This document shows positions 1 through 8,949 of a stretch of DNA of 64,000 nucleotides, one piece after another. The DNA comes from Sporosarcina sp. D27 (lineage in GTDB: Bacteria > Bacillota > Bacilli > Bacillales_A > Planococcaceae). Each line of letters opens with the position of its first letter. Within the stretch, counting starts at the first letter, position 1. A program made the position numbers and the translations under genes. The stretch covers positions 1 through 64,000 of the forward strand of contig NZ_AZUC01000046.1 in NCBI RefSeq assembly GCF_000586555.1, given 5' to 3'. The notes under the pieces were generated by a model. That model was not told where the DNA came from, did not search any database, and was given only the letters and a program-made list of their open reading frames with translations.

Positions 1-1
1 A

Positions 2-538
2 GAAAAGCCAGATACACCAGAAGAAAAGCCAGATACACCAGTAGAAAAACCAGACACACCAGTAGAAAAACCAGACACACCAGTAGAAAAACCAACACCA
101 CCAACGAATCAGACGCCTGAAGAAAAACCCGACCAAACACCGGGACAAGGGCAAGTTTCTGCAAGTCAGATCGAAAAAGCGGTCTTGACGCTTACCAATG
201 CAGAACGTCAAAAAGCAGGTTTGAAACCTCTTCAAATGGATGATAAATTGATGAAGACTGCTCGTGCAAAATCTGCAGACATGGCTTCGAAAAATTATTT
301 CTCCCATACGAGTCCAACATACGGCTCACCATTTGACCAGATGAAAGCCAATGGTATTACGTACCGTGCTGCTGCTGAAAACATTGCAATGGGACAACGT
401 AGTGCAGAAGAAGTTGTCAAAGGATGGATGAATTCACCAGGACACCGTCAAAACATCTTGACACCTGGCTTCACTCACATCGGAATTGGTTACGATGCAA
501 AAGGTAACTATTGGACACAACAATTCATTCAAAAATAA
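2..538 (+). CDS. CAP-domain (SCP/PR-1-like) secreted protein, 5' end cut by window
   Basis: The reading frame is open from base 2 and ends in TAA at 538, so the N-terminus (presumably a signal peptide) lies outside the window. The visible part starts with a low-complexity linker of Glu-Lys-Pro-Asp-Thr-Pro repeats (four near-identical units, then EKPTPP). A CAP domain of about 120 residues follows, with the family's landmarks: LTNAERQKAGL at its start, the HTSPTYGSPFDQM segment, AENIAMG, and HRQNILTPGFTHIGIGY near the end. CAP domains of this type (YkwD-like) are usually exported in Bacillales and often found on spores or in the cell wall; the substrate is unknown. The Pro-rich linker suggests a wall-spanning or anchoring stretch. 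It ends 40 bases before a strong terminator. Confidence 0.88.
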   Translation, partial: EKPDTPEEKPDTPVEKPDTPVEKPDTPVEKPTPPTNQTPEEKPDQTPGQGQVSASQIEKAVLTLTNAERQKAGLKPLQMDDKLMKTARAKSADMASKNYFSHTSPTYGSPFDQMKANGITYRAAAENIAMGQRSAEEVVKGWMNSPGHRQNILTPGFTHIGIGYDAKGNYWTQQFIQK

Positions 539-544
539 AAAAAG

Positions 545-592
545 AGCTGTCCGGGAAAGTCGAAATACGACTTTCTCGGACAGCCTTTTTTA
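545..592 (+). terminator. Rho-independent terminator after CAP gene
   Basis: A hairpin with arms GCTGTCCGGGAAAGTCG and CGACTTTCTCGGACAGC (one G-T pair) is followed by six T. It directly follows the CAP-domain gene. Confidence 0.9.
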
Positions 593-665
593 TATTAAGT
601 TGTTATTGCAACGGTGTTAATTTCCCTTTCAGGAGGAAGCTTTCAAAGAGGCTTGATTTCAACCT

Positions 666-726
666 CGGGCCAACAGGACGTTGGTCATGCAACCGTTGCG
701 ACAGGACGTCGCGAACTTAGGTTGCC
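666..726. other. Intergenic hairpin pair with identical AGGAC loops
   Basis: In the 256-base gap between the CAP gene and the MATE gene, two short hairpins sit close together: CCAAC-AGGAC-GTTGG and GCGAC-AGGAC-GTCGC. The second is enclosed by GCAACC/GGTTGC. No ORF with a credible ribosome binding site covers the region. It could be a dispersed intergenic repeat or an RNA element; I do not recognise it. Confidence 0.35.
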
Positions 727-848
727 TCGGTCGCTAACGCTTCCTGTTGGGACTTCAATCTTCGCTAATCGCTCCGGAGTCATAGCCTTTCACTCCCAAC
801 AACGGATTGTTTCGTTTATAGAAAGTAGCAATTTAACAATAACTTCAT

Positions 849-2204
849 TTATTTCACTTGAAAGTCATGTCTTTTCTGAACAACTTTTAGTCTAATACTT
901 AACGTAATTGCTCCAACCGTAAGCCCGGCAATCAAACCTACCCAATATCCGAAGGGGCCAAGATCAGTAAAGGTTGCTGATACATAACCGACAGGAAGCC
1001 CAATCACCCATAGGGATATAAAGCCCATTAGGAATGTAATGTTGACATCCTTGTAACCTCGTAATGCCCCTTGTATAGGTGCTTGAACTGCATCCGATAA
1101 CTGAAATAGCGATGCAAATATGAAAAACTGTGCAGCCAAAGTAATGATGGACTTGTCTGTCGTGTACAACGAAGCGATTGGCTCCCGGAACCCTAATAAA
1201 ATTGCGATGCCTATAAAGCTGAAAATCACAGCGAAACTAATGCCAAGCAAGCTATACTTCTTTGCGTCATTAGATTGCCCTGCGCCAATCGATTGTCCGA
1301 CTAGTATGGTCGCTCCCATTGATATGCTAAGTGGAATCATATACAACAAGGATGTGAAGTTTAGTGCGATTTGGTGCGCAGAAATCACTTCGGTTGAATA
1401 AGAACTCATTAACAAAGTAACGACTGAAAAAATACTGGTCTCAATGAAAATAGACATTCCAATTGGTACGCCAATGAACAAAATCTCTTTCCAATAAGAC
1501 CAACTTGGCAACTTCCAGTGATGCAAAAGCTCGTATTTTTGATAAGGTTTACCAGCCACTGCGACTACTCCGGCGATAGCAAACACAATCCAATACGTAA
1601 TTCCTGAAGCGTAACCAGCACCAGCTCCTCCAAGCTCAGGGAAGCCGAAATGGCCGTAGATTAATAAGTAGTTCAATAACACGTTGATAGGAGCGGAAAT
1701 TAGGATAATGAACATTGATACTCGAGTAGAACCGAGCGCGTCGAAAAATGATCGCAATACGGTATATGCGAACAATGGTGCAAGACCGACACTCATCCCT
1801 TTTAAATAGTCAACCGCAACAACGCTAACTGGTGCTTCGAGTGACATGGTGCGAATGATTGGGAAGAATACGAAGAGAATTAATCCGAAAACGACTGCTG
1901 CTAACGCAACGGATACATAGATTCCTTGTTGAACAGATGGTCGAACATGCTCGTTCCGACGGGCTCCTACATGTTGCGCAATAATTGGAGTCAGCGCCAT
2001 CAGAATTCCTGCAAGACCTGTATAAACAGGTACCCAGAACGAAGAACCAATCGTTACACCTGCTAAATGGTATGTATCGTATCTTCCGGTCATAAGGATA
2101 TCAAAGAATGTTACTAAGTACAGTGCAACCTGTGTGATTAAAATGGGCATGACAATCTTGGCAAAACGGAATGATTTTCTTTCCAGAGGAAGAGAAGATT
2201 CCAT
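849..2204 (-). CDS. MATE family efflux transporter (YojI-like)
   Basis: This 451-residue polytopic protein is typical in length for a multidrug and toxin extrusion (MATE) transporter, with about 12 hydrophobic segments in two halves. The N-terminal half carries the family's characteristic stretch around MPILITQVALYLVTFFDILM. Members export cationic drugs or metabolites in exchange for Na+ or H+ across the cytoplasmic membrane; the substrate here cannot be told. The ATG at 2204 is preceded by AAGGAGGG at good spacing. It is transcribed divergently from murG2. Bacillus subtilis YojI lies in the same neighbourhood as odhAB/yojN/yojO, which supports a YojI-like call. Confidence 0.87.
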   Translation of the reverse strand: MESSLPLERKSFRFAKIVMPILITQVALYLVTFFDILMTGRYDTYHLAGVTIGSSFWVPVYTGLAGILMALTPIIAQHVGARRNEHVRPSVQQGIYVSVALAAVVFGLILFVFFPIIRTMSLEAPVSVVAVDYLKGMSVGLAPLFAYTVLRSFFDALGSTRVSMFIILISAPINVLLNYLLIYGHFGFPELGGAGAGYASGITYWIVFAIAGVVAVAGKPYQKYELLHHWKLPSWSYWKEILFIGVPIGMSIFIETSIFSVVTLLMSSYSTEVISAHQIALNFTSLLYMIPLSISMGATILVGQSIGAGQSNDAKKYSLLGISFAVIFSFIGIAILLGFREPIASLYTTDKSIITLAAQFFIFASLFQLSDAVQAPIQGALRGYKDVNITFLMGFISLWVIGLPVGYVSATFTDLGPFGYWVGLIAGLTVGAITLSIRLKVVQKRHDFQVK

Positions 2205-2231
2205 CGATTTCCCTCCTTTTTATTTCAACCC

Positions 2232-2260
2232 TTATTGTATCATGCTTATTTTGGTATACT
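2232..2260 (+). promoter_or_regulatory. Sigma-A promoter for murG2
   Basis: TTATTG (2232-2237) and TATACT (2255-2260) are separated by 17 bases, with a TGG extension before the -10. It lies in the divergent gap 62 bases upstream of the murG2 start. Confidence 0.6.
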
Positions 2261-2322
2261 ATCAAAAGAAACATTTGAGTATGATTTAAATTTTTTACGA
2301 ATAGTAGAGGTGAACGGCCCTA

Positions 2323-3405
2323 ATGAAACGGCCAGTAATCGTGTTAACAGGTGGAGGAACGGCGGGTCATGTCTCGGTTAACGAAGCAATTATCCCGACA
2401 TTTATAGAACGAGGATACGAGATACATTACATCGGATCCCATGAAGGAATTGAACGAGATTTAATCGGTAAAGGTCATCCAGAAGTGACTTACCATGCAA
2501 TTGATAGTGGAAAACTAAGACGTTATTTTTCAATGAAAAATTTCACAGACCCTTTTAGAGTAGGTGCAGGCGTTCTACAAGCCTTTTCGATTTTGCGTAA
2601 GTTGAAACCGGAAATCATTTTCTCTAAAGGTGGTTTTGTATCAGTTCCTGTAGTACTTGCTGCTAAACTTGCACGTGTTCCAGTCGTTGCTCACGAATCA
2701 GACGTATCTCCTGGTTTAGCAAACAAAATCGCACTGCCTTTTGTCAAGCACATCTTTACTGTCTTTGAAGAAACACTTTCCTACGTGCCCTCAGAGAGAT
2801 CTTCTTGTACAGGAGCCATAATTCGTCCTGAACTATTTGAAGGGGATCGGAAGACGGGGTTGAGGATGTCCGGATTATCCGAGGAGAAGCCGGTTGTCAT
2901 TGTAATGGGGGGGAGTCAAGGCTCTGCAGTTCTCAATGATGCATTACGAGGGAACTTAACAGCTATTTTAAAGGACTTTCAAATCATTCATCTGTGCGGT
3001 AAAGGAAATCTCGACGAGTCACTTGACCAAACAGCTGGGTATGTCCAGTTTGAGTATGTTACTGAAGGATTACCACACCTGATGGCAGCATCAGAATTAG
3101 CGCTATCCCGTGCAGGCTCGAACGCAATATTTGAATTACTAGCCATTCGTATACCGATGCTTCTCGTACCTCTGTCTGCTGAAAAAAGTCGCGGAGACCA
3201 AATATTGAATGCCGAGCACTTTAAGAAGCTTGGTTTTGCACACGTGATTAACGAAGAAGATATCACAGAAGCATCATTATTATCGGGACTTATTAGGCTG
3301 GCCGATGACAAATCGAACATAGTATCCATTATGGAACAGACAGATGCAACGAAAACGCCAGAAGAAATGGCGAATCTGATTCTCTCATGTCGAACGAGTG
3401 TATAA
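2323..3405 (+). CDS. murG2: MurG2-type UDP-GlcNAc:lipid I N-acetylglucosaminyltransferase
   Basis: This 360-residue GT28-family protein would add GlcNAc to undecaprenyl-PP-MurNAc-pentapeptide (lipid I) to make lipid II on the inner face of the membrane. Seen: the N-terminal glycine-rich loop TGGGTAGHV, the membrane/acceptor region with SGKLRRYF and FSKGGFVSVPV, HESDVSPGLANKIAL, and in the C-terminal nucleotide-binding half MGGSQGS and SRAGSNAIFE. It resembles the additional MurG copy (MurG2) of the Bacillus cereus group more than the dcw-cluster MurG, and it sits alone, not in a division/cell-wall cluster. I infer that a canonical murG exists elsewhere. The ATG follows a weak AGAGGTG. Confidence 0.85.
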   Translation: MKRPVIVLTGGGTAGHVSVNEAIIPTFIERGYEIHYIGSHEGIERDLIGKGHPEVTYHAIDSGKLRRYFSMKNFTDPFRVGAGVLQAFSILRKLKPEIIFSKGGFVSVPVVLAAKLARVPVVAHESDVSPGLANKIALPFVKHIFTVFEETLSYVPSERSSCTGAIIRPELFEGDRKTGLRMSGLSEEKPVVIVMGGSQGSAVLNDALRGNLTAILKDFQIIHLCGKGNLDESLDQTAGYVQFEYVTEGLPHLMAASELALSRAGSNAIFELLAIRIPMLLVPLSAEKSRGDQILNAEHFKKLGFAHVINEEDITEASLLSGLIRLADDKSNIVSIMEQTDATKTPEEMANLILSCRTSV

Positions 3406-3447
3406 AACCATTTATCCACATAATAGACACTTGCCTTTTTAAAATTC

Positions 3448-3476
3448 TTGCATAGAGAGTCTACAAGGTGTAAACT
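3448..3476 (+). promoter_or_regulatory. Sigma-A promoter for odhAB
   Basis: TTGCAT (3448-3453) and TAAACT (3471-3476) are spaced by 17 bases, about 130 bases upstream of the odhA start, in the murG2-odhA gap. Confidence 0.55.
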
Positions 3477-3603
3477 AGTCCGCGGATAATACATGTAGTT
3501 ACTAGAACGAAACCCTTTCAGTTCAAGTGTTTGCATGGTAACATAGAAATGGATATAAAAATTTGCGCAACATGCCAAAAGGCAAATGTGGAGGTAATAA
3601 CTC

Positions 3604-6426
3604 ATGTCGAACAGTGTTGGTTCCGAGCGTTCACCGTATGCAGCTTTTTCAGGTCCGAACCTTGGCTATGTAATGGAGATGTATGAGCTTTATAAAAATG
3701 CACCAGAATCCATCGATCCGGAACTTGCTGAATTTTTCAAGCGAAATGGTAGACCTGAAACGGGAAGCGATGACTTCTCAAGTATAGCAACAGCAGATGG
3801 AGCTCAAGGAAGTCCAGCTGATTTCCGTAAAGTACTTTCCGCTTACAAACTCATGGATGCAATTCGGGCATACGGACACCTAAACGCTGATATTTACCCG
3901 CTGAATGACCGTCCTAAAGACGCTTCACGAATTGAACTTTCAGCTTATAACCTATCTGAACGTGATTTAGAAGCAATGCCCGCATCTCTCTTCTTAACAG
4001 AAGTGCCTGTTCAAGTCGAGAATGCGCTGGATGCAGTGAACTATTTAAAATCCCTTTACACCGGGAAAATAGCTTACGAATTCGCTCATTTGATTGAGGT
4101 AGAGGAAAAACAATGGATTAAAGACAACATTGAATCTGGTAAATTAGCTGTTTCTCTCACAGCTGATGATAAAAAACAATTGTTAGATCGATTAACTAGA
4201 ATCGAAGGCTTTGAGAAGTTCATCCACAGAACGTTTGTAGGAGCGAAGCGATTCTCGATTGAGGGTCTTGACACGCTTGTCATCTTCCTTGATGAGTTAG
4301 TGAGACGTTCTGAAGAGGCAGAAACAAAAAAAATGTTGATAGGAATGGCGCACAGAGGACGTTTGAACGTTCTTACGCACATTTTGAACAAACCTTATGA
4401 AATGATGTTTGCAGAGTTTGCGGGTGTTCCATCAGGACCGTTTCTCCCTGAAGATGGTTCAGTAGAAGTGACTCGCGGCTGGTTTGGCGATGTGAAGTAT
4501 CACCTTGGTGCTTTGTACAAAGGTCAAACAGGCATGGATCGCTTCCTAGCGTACAATCCATCACACTTAGAAGTTGTAAATCCGGTGATTGCAGGTCAAA
4601 CACGAGCTGCGCAAGAAAATACAGATCACCCTGGAATTCCCGTGCAAGACACGAATGCTGCTTATGCAGTTATGGTTCACGGAGATGCTGCTTTCCCTGG
4701 TGAAGGAATTACACAGGAAACATTTAACTTCAGTCGTGTTCGTGGGTTCCAAACTGGCGGATCTATTCACGTCATTGCGAACAATATGATTGGGTTTACA
4801 ACAGAGTATTACGATTCACGTTCAACGCACTATTCTTCAGATATGGCAAAAGGATTTGAAGTGCCAATTCTACACGTGAATGCAGACAGTCCAGAGGATG
4901 TTATCGGGGCAGCACTATTCGCGTTTAACTATCGTCAGAAATTTGGTAAGGACGTTCTAATCGATCTTATCGGTTACCGTCGCTACGGACACAACGAAAT
5001 GGATGAACCGATGGTAACAAACCCAGTTATGTACCAAGATGTGCATAACCATCCTACAGCGCGACAGTTGTATGGAGAAAAGTTAGCAAATGAAGGCATT
5101 TTATCTGCCCAAGACGTTGAGGCATTGGATGCAGAGGTATTTGCTGAGATGCAGCGTGCATATGACAAGGTGAAAGAGTCTACGTCTGATTCAAGCAATG
5201 GTTCCAATGCAACACCTGAAGCAGTACTCGCAGGCTATCCTCGAGATCTTCAAACAGGTGTATCAGAAGAACGACTACGTCGGATGAATGAAGAATTGCT
5301 CTCTTACCCAGAAAGCTTCAATGTGTTCGGTAAGTTGGATCGTATTTTAAAACGACGCCAAGATCCGTTCAATGGAAAAGGAAAAATCGACTGGGCGCAT
5401 GCAGAACAACTTGCATTCGGTTCAATTCTTCAAGATGGCAAGCCAATCCGGATGTCGGGTCAAGACATTCAGCGAGGTACGTTTGCACATCGTCATCTAG
5501 TTTTACATGATGAAAAAACAGGGGAAGAATTCGTTCCACTGCATCATATCAGTGATTCAAACGCGTCGTTCGTTGCTTACAACAGTCCGTTGACTGAAGC
5601 GGGAGTTGTTGGCTATGAATTCGGCTATAATCTAGAAGAAGAGAAGACCGTTACAGTTTGGGAAGCACAATATGGAGACTTCTCCAATATGGCTCAAGTG
5701 ATGTATGACCAATTCATTTCTTCTAGTAACGCGAAATGGGGTCAGCAATCTGGTTTGATCATGATGCTGCCACATGGTTACGAAGGGCAAGGTCCGGAAC
5801 ACTCAAGCAGCCGTATCGAGCGTTATTTACAGCTTTGTGCCGAAAACAACTGGACAGTGGCGAACATTTCAAGTGCTGCCAACTACTTCCACTTACTTCG
5901 CAGACAAGCTGCAATACTTGGAGACGAAGCAGAACGTCCACTCGTCATCGCAACACCTAAATCACTACTGCGTCATCCACTCGTAGGAGCGGATCTTGCT
6001 GATTTGACAGAAGGCCACTTTGAAACTGTACTCGAAGAACCGAATACTGGTAAAAACGTGGATAGCGTTAAGAAAGTGATAATGACTAGTGGTAAAATGG
6101 CAATTGACCTAGCAGAAAAAGTGAAAGATGGAGAAGGATTCGACCACTTACACATTGCACGTGTGGAACAATTATATCCATTCCCATCTGACAAATTAGC
6201 TGCTATCATTCAACGATATCCGAACGCTGAAGAAATTGTTTGGGTACAAGAAGAGCCTAAGAATATGGGCTCATGGTCATTCGCACTTCCATATCTGTAT
6301 GAGATCTCTCAAGGCCTGAAAGTGAATTACGTGGGGCGTATTCATCGTGCAAGTCCTTCTGAAGGAAATGGCACAATGCATAAGCTTGAACAGCAACGTA
6401 TCATTGAAGAAGCACTTAAAAACTAA
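3604..6426 (+). CDS. odhA: 2-oxoglutarate dehydrogenase E1 component
   Basis: This 940-residue thiamine-diphosphate enzyme decarboxylates 2-oxoglutarate and passes the succinyl group to the E2 lipoyl arm in the TCA cycle. Length matches Bacillus OdhA (about 944). Recognisable family blocks are MAHRGRLNVL near residue 250, NPSHLEVVNPVIAG, the diphosphate/Mg region ending in GYRRYGHNEMDEP near residue 460, and the pyrimidine-binding C-terminal half with LPHGYEGQGPEHSSSR. The start is the ATG preceded by GGAGG at 3590-3594. odhB follows 48 bases downstream on the same strand, so the two form an operon. Confidence 0.97.
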   Translation: MSNSVGSERSPYAAFSGPNLGYVMEMYELYKNAPESIDPELAEFFKRNGRPETGSDDFSSIATADGAQGSPADFRKVLSAYKLMDAIRAYGHLNADIYPLNDRPKDASRIELSAYNLSERDLEAMPASLFLTEVPVQVENALDAVNYLKSLYTGKIAYEFAHLIEVEEKQWIKDNIESGKLAVSLTADDKKQLLDRLTRIEGFEKFIHRTFVGAKRFSIEGLDTLVIFLDELVRRSEEAETKKMLIGMAHRGRLNVLTHILNKPYEMMFAEFAGVPSGPFLPEDGSVEVTRGWFGDVKYHLGALYKGQTGMDRFLAYNPSHLEVVNPVIAGQTRAAQENTDHPGIPVQDTNAAYAVMVHGDAAFPGEGITQETFNFSRVRGFQTGGSIHVIANNMIGFTTEYYDSRSTHYSSDMAKGFEVPILHVNADSPEDVIGAALFAFNYRQKFGKDVLIDLIGYRRYGHNEMDEPMVTNPVMYQDVHNHPTARQLYGEKLANEGILSAQDVEALDAEVFAEMQRAYDKVKESTSDSSNGSNATPEAVLAGYPRDLQTGVSEERLRRMNEELLSYPESFNVFGKLDRILKRRQDPFNGKGKIDWAHAEQLAFGSILQDGKPIRMSGQDIQRGTFAHRHLVLHDEKTGEEFVPLHHISDSNASFVAYNSPLTEAGVVGYEFGYNLEEEKTVTVWEAQYGDFSNMAQVMYDQFISSSNAKWGQQSGLIMMLPHGYEGQGPEHSSSRIERYLQLCAENNWTVANISSAANYFHLLRRQAAILGDEAERPLVIATPKSLLRHPLVGADLADLTEGHFETVLEEPNTGKNVDSVKKVIMTSGKMAIDLAEKVKDGEGFDHLHIARVEQLYPFPSDKLAAIIQRYPNAEEIVWVQEEPKNMGSWSFALPYLYEISQGLKVNYVGRIHRASPSEGNGTMHKLEQQRIIEEALKN

Positions 6427-6474
6427 TTACAGCAAATCCTAAACGTTTGAACGATATTAGAGGAGGAAATTATT

Positions 6475-7707
6475 GTGGCAGAGATCCGAGTACCTGAACT
6501 GGCAGAATCGATTACTGAAGGAACAATTGCAAAGTGGCTAAAACAGCCAGGTGAATCAGTAGATAAAGGTGAATTCATCGTTGAACTTGAGACAGACAAA
6601 GTAAACGTTGAAGTAATTTCAGAAGAAGCTGGAACAGTTCAAGAACTAATGGCGGCTGAAGGCGACACTGTTGAAGTCGGTCAAGTCATTGCAATTGTTG
6701 GGGCAGGTTCTGGAGCACCTGCACAGCAGCCAGCTGCTCCCGCTCAAGCTGCACAAGAACAGCCTGCACCAGCAGCGTCTGAACCCGTTGCTGCGCAAGC
6801 ACCTGCTGAAGAAGCAACATCAGGAGATCGTTTGATTGCAAGTCCTGCTGCTCGTAAACTAGCACGTGAAAAAGGCATTAACTTAGCCGACATTTCACCT
6901 GTAGATCCAATGGGGCGTGTACGCGTTCAAGACGTAGAAGCACATGGTACTGCTCCTAAAGCACAACCTGCAGCACCTGCTGCTAAACAGGAAGCAAAAG
7001 TGGATGATGGACGCGTAGAACGCGTGAAAATGAGCCGTCGTCGTCAAACGATTGCGAAGCGTTTGCTTGAAGTTAAGCAAAACACTGCAATGCTTACAAC
7101 GTTCAATGAAATTGATATGACTAACGTGATGGAACTTCGTTCACGTAAAAAAGATGAATTCTTTGATAAGAATGATGTACGCCTAGGCTTTATGTCATTC
7201 TTCACTAAAGCAGTTGTCGCTGCACTTAAGAAATACCCTAAAGTCAACTCAGAGCTTGATGGAGATGATTTGATCATGAAGAACTACTTCGACATCGGTA
7301 TCGCGGTTTCTACTGATGGCGGACTAGTTGTACCAAACGTTGTCGATGCAGACCGTAAAAACTTCGCTGAAATTGAAGCAACTATCGGAGAACTTGCTAA
7401 AAAAGCTCGCGACAACAAATTGACGCTTGCTGACATGTCTGGCGGTTCTTTCACAATTACAAACGGTGGCGTGTTCGGATCACTTCTATCTACACCAATC
7501 CTTAACGGAACTCAAGTTGGTATTCTTGGAATGCACACAATCCAAAAACGCCCGATTGCTGTCGGTAATAACGTTGAAATCCGTCCGATGATGTACGTTG
7601 CACTATCTTATGACCACCGTGTCATCGATGGAAAAGATTCGGTTGGTTTCTTGAAAATGATTAAGGAATTAATCGAAAATCCAGAAGACCTACTTCTTGG
7701 ATCTTAA
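6475..7707 (+). CDS. odhB: 2-oxoglutarate dehydrogenase E2, dihydrolipoyl succinyltransferase
   Basis: This 410-residue E2 subunit starts at GTG after GAGGAGG. Domain order: an N-terminal lipoyl domain (residues 1-80) with the lipoylated lysine in ETDKVNVEV (about K42); an Ala/Pro/Gln-rich flexible linker; a peripheral subunit-binding domain (about 120-157, [12 protein letters not shown]); a second Ala/Pro linker; and the catalytic chloramphenicol-acetyltransferase-like core ending with the active-site motif SYDHRVIDG. It transfers succinyl groups from E1 to CoA. E3 (lipoamide dehydrogenase) is not in the window. It is cotranscribed with odhA. Confidence 0.97.
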   Translation: MAEIRVPELAESITEGTIAKWLKQPGESVDKGEFIVELETDKVNVEVISEEAGTVQELMAAEGDTVEVGQVIAIVGAGSGAPAQQPAAPAQAAQEQPAPAASEPVAAQAPAEEATSGDRLIASPAARKLAREKGINLADISPVDPMGRVRVQDVEAHGTAPKAQPAAPAAKQEAKVDDGRVERVKMSRRRQTIAKRLLEVKQNTAMLTTFNEIDMTNVMELRSRKKDEFFDKNDVRLGFMSFFTKAVVAALKKYPKVNSELDGDDLIMKNYFDIGIAVSTDGGLVVPNVVDADRKNFAEIEATIGELAKKARDNKLTLADMSGGSFTITNGGVFGSLLSTPILNGTQVGILGMHTIQKRPIAVGNNVEIRPMMYVALSYDHRVIDGKDSVGFLKMIKELIENPEDLLLGS

Positions 7708-7719
7708 TAACTAAATTTC

Positions 7720-7748
7720 ACCGTCCGCATTTTTGCGGACGGATTTAC
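7720..7748 (+). terminator. Terminator after odhAB
   Basis: A perfect CCGTCCGCA-TTTT-TGCGGACGG hairpin starts 13 bases after the odhB stop. The T-run is weak (ATTTACT), so it may also act in mRNA stabilisation. Confidence 0.7.
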
Positions 7749-7784
7749 TCTTACACTTTTCTATAGGAAGGGCGGGGTCCTAGA

Positions 7785-7985
7785 ATGTCTTCGTTCAAAG
7801 AATGGCTTCATGCACCAGCAATTCGGCAAGTTGTCTGCAAACACGCAGACGCTGAAAAATATTTAGTAACAAACGTCCTCACTCCTGGCAAGACCTATGA
7901 TGTGAAAAACGAAACGGAAGAATTTCTTTTCGTCGTTGACAACACTGGTAAAGTAGGCGGATATTACAAAACATATTTTGAGTGA
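7785..7985 (+). CDS. DUF6501-like small conserved protein
   Basis: A 66-residue protein with GGAAGGGCGGG before the ATG. The C-terminal half, with its TPGKTYDVKNETEEF, VVDNTGKVGGYY and final KTYFE, looks like the small DUF6501 family of Bacillales as I remember it. No membrane segment or known catalytic motif is visible; function unknown. It stands alone between two terminators. Confidence 0.65.
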   Translation: MSSFKEWLHAPAIRQVVCKHADAEKYLVTNVLTPGKTYDVKNETEEFLFVVDNTGKVGGYYKTYFE

Positions 7986-8021
7986 GATGCAGGTAGCTAT
8001 ACGTAAACACTGATCCATAAA

Positions 8022-8056
8022 CGGCCTGATGCTATAATTGCATCAGGTCGTTTTTT
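8022..8056 (+). terminator. Terminator before the MoxR-type gene
   Basis: CGGCCTGATGC and GCATCAGGTCG form a stem followed by six T. Because the hairpin covers 8022-8050, an upstream start for the next gene at 8038 is unlikely. Confidence 0.8.
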
Positions 8057-8076
8057 ATAGAAGGAGACAAGATGTT

Positions 8077-8940
8077 ATGAACCCGATAATTGAAAAAACT
8101 TTAAAATCGCGTGGAAATAGGTCGTATACAAAAGAAGAGCAACTACTTATACAAGAGGGGGGCTATGTAAGCCCTACTCCTCATTTGTTTGATGATATTT
8201 TAATTGCCATATCATTAAAAAAGCCGATCCTTTTGAAAGGCCCTTCTGGCAGCGGGAAAACGCGTCTTGCTCAGAGTATCTCTTCGTTGTTTAAGCAGCC
8301 AATGCAAAGCGTGAACTGTTCTGTAGATCTGGATGCGGAAGCGCTGTTAGGTTTTAAAACAATTGTAACCAAAGACGCTCAAAGTGTTATTGAATTTGTA
8401 GACGGTCCAGTAGTGACTGCTATGAAGAATGGCCATATTTTATATATAGATGAAATCAACATGGCTAAGCCTGAAACGTTACCGATTTTGCATAGTCTTC
8501 TGGATCATCGGAGAATGTTAACAAATCCATTTACAGGGGAAGTTATCGTAGCACACGAAGATTTTTCGGTCATCTCCGCTATCAATGAAGGGTATATTGG
8601 AACGTCCCCGATGAACGAAGCACTAAAAAACCGGTTCGTATCTTTTTCCATTCCGTACTTGGAGGCAGAGCAATTAAGAACTGTATTGGAGAATGCAGTT
8701 CCCGAAGCGGACGCATCTGTTGTGAATATGATGATGAATCTTTCAGAGGATCTATCAAAACAAGCCGCTAGCGGATTACTTGCTGACGAAGCAGCTTCTG
8801 TAAGAAGTCTGATTGATGCTCTTCAACTCGCCGTTCATATGCCTGTAGATCGCGCTGTGACGTATGCTATCGCTGAACTGTTGGAAGACAAAATGGAACG
8901 GGATCTCGTGAACGAATTGACAGCTACTTGGGTGAAATGA
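8077..8940 (+). CDS. MoxR-type AAA+ ATPase (YojN-like)
   Basis: 287 residues from the ATG at 8077, chosen because AAGGAG lies 10 bases upstream and the earlier in-frame start overlaps a terminator. Seen: Walker A GPSGSGKT near residue 54, Walker B ILYIDEIN near 121, sensor-1 region SAINEGY, and an arginine-finger-like ALKNRF. MoxR ATPases act as chaperones or metal-insertion/maturation factors together with a VWA-domain partner, and the VWA gene follows 9 bases downstream. The same pair (yojN-yojO) sits by odhAB in Bacillus. The client protein is not known from sequence. Confidence 0.88.
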   Translation: MNPIIEKTLKSRGNRSYTKEEQLLIQEGGYVSPTPHLFDDILIAISLKKPILLKGPSGSGKTRLAQSISSLFKQPMQSVNCSVDLDAEALLGFKTIVTKDAQSVIEFVDGPVVTAMKNGHILYIDEINMAKPETLPILHSLLDHRRMLTNPFTGEVIVAHEDFSVISAINEGYIGTSPMNEALKNRFVSFSIPYLEAEQLRTVLENAVPEADASVVNMMMNLSEDLSKQAASGLLADEAASVRSLIDALQLAVHMPVDRAVTYAIAELLEDKMERDLVNELTATWVK

Positions 8941-8949
8941 GGGATCGTG

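Noticed and set aside
593-848. Protein-coding gene between the CAP and MATE genes
   Set aside because: Open frames of up to 93 codons exist but overlap hairpins and the MATE 3' end and have no consistent start signal.
2988-3605. 205-codon minus-strand ORF opposite murG2
   Set aside because: Shadow of murG2 and its downstream gap; composition and lack of a ribosome binding site do not support a gene.
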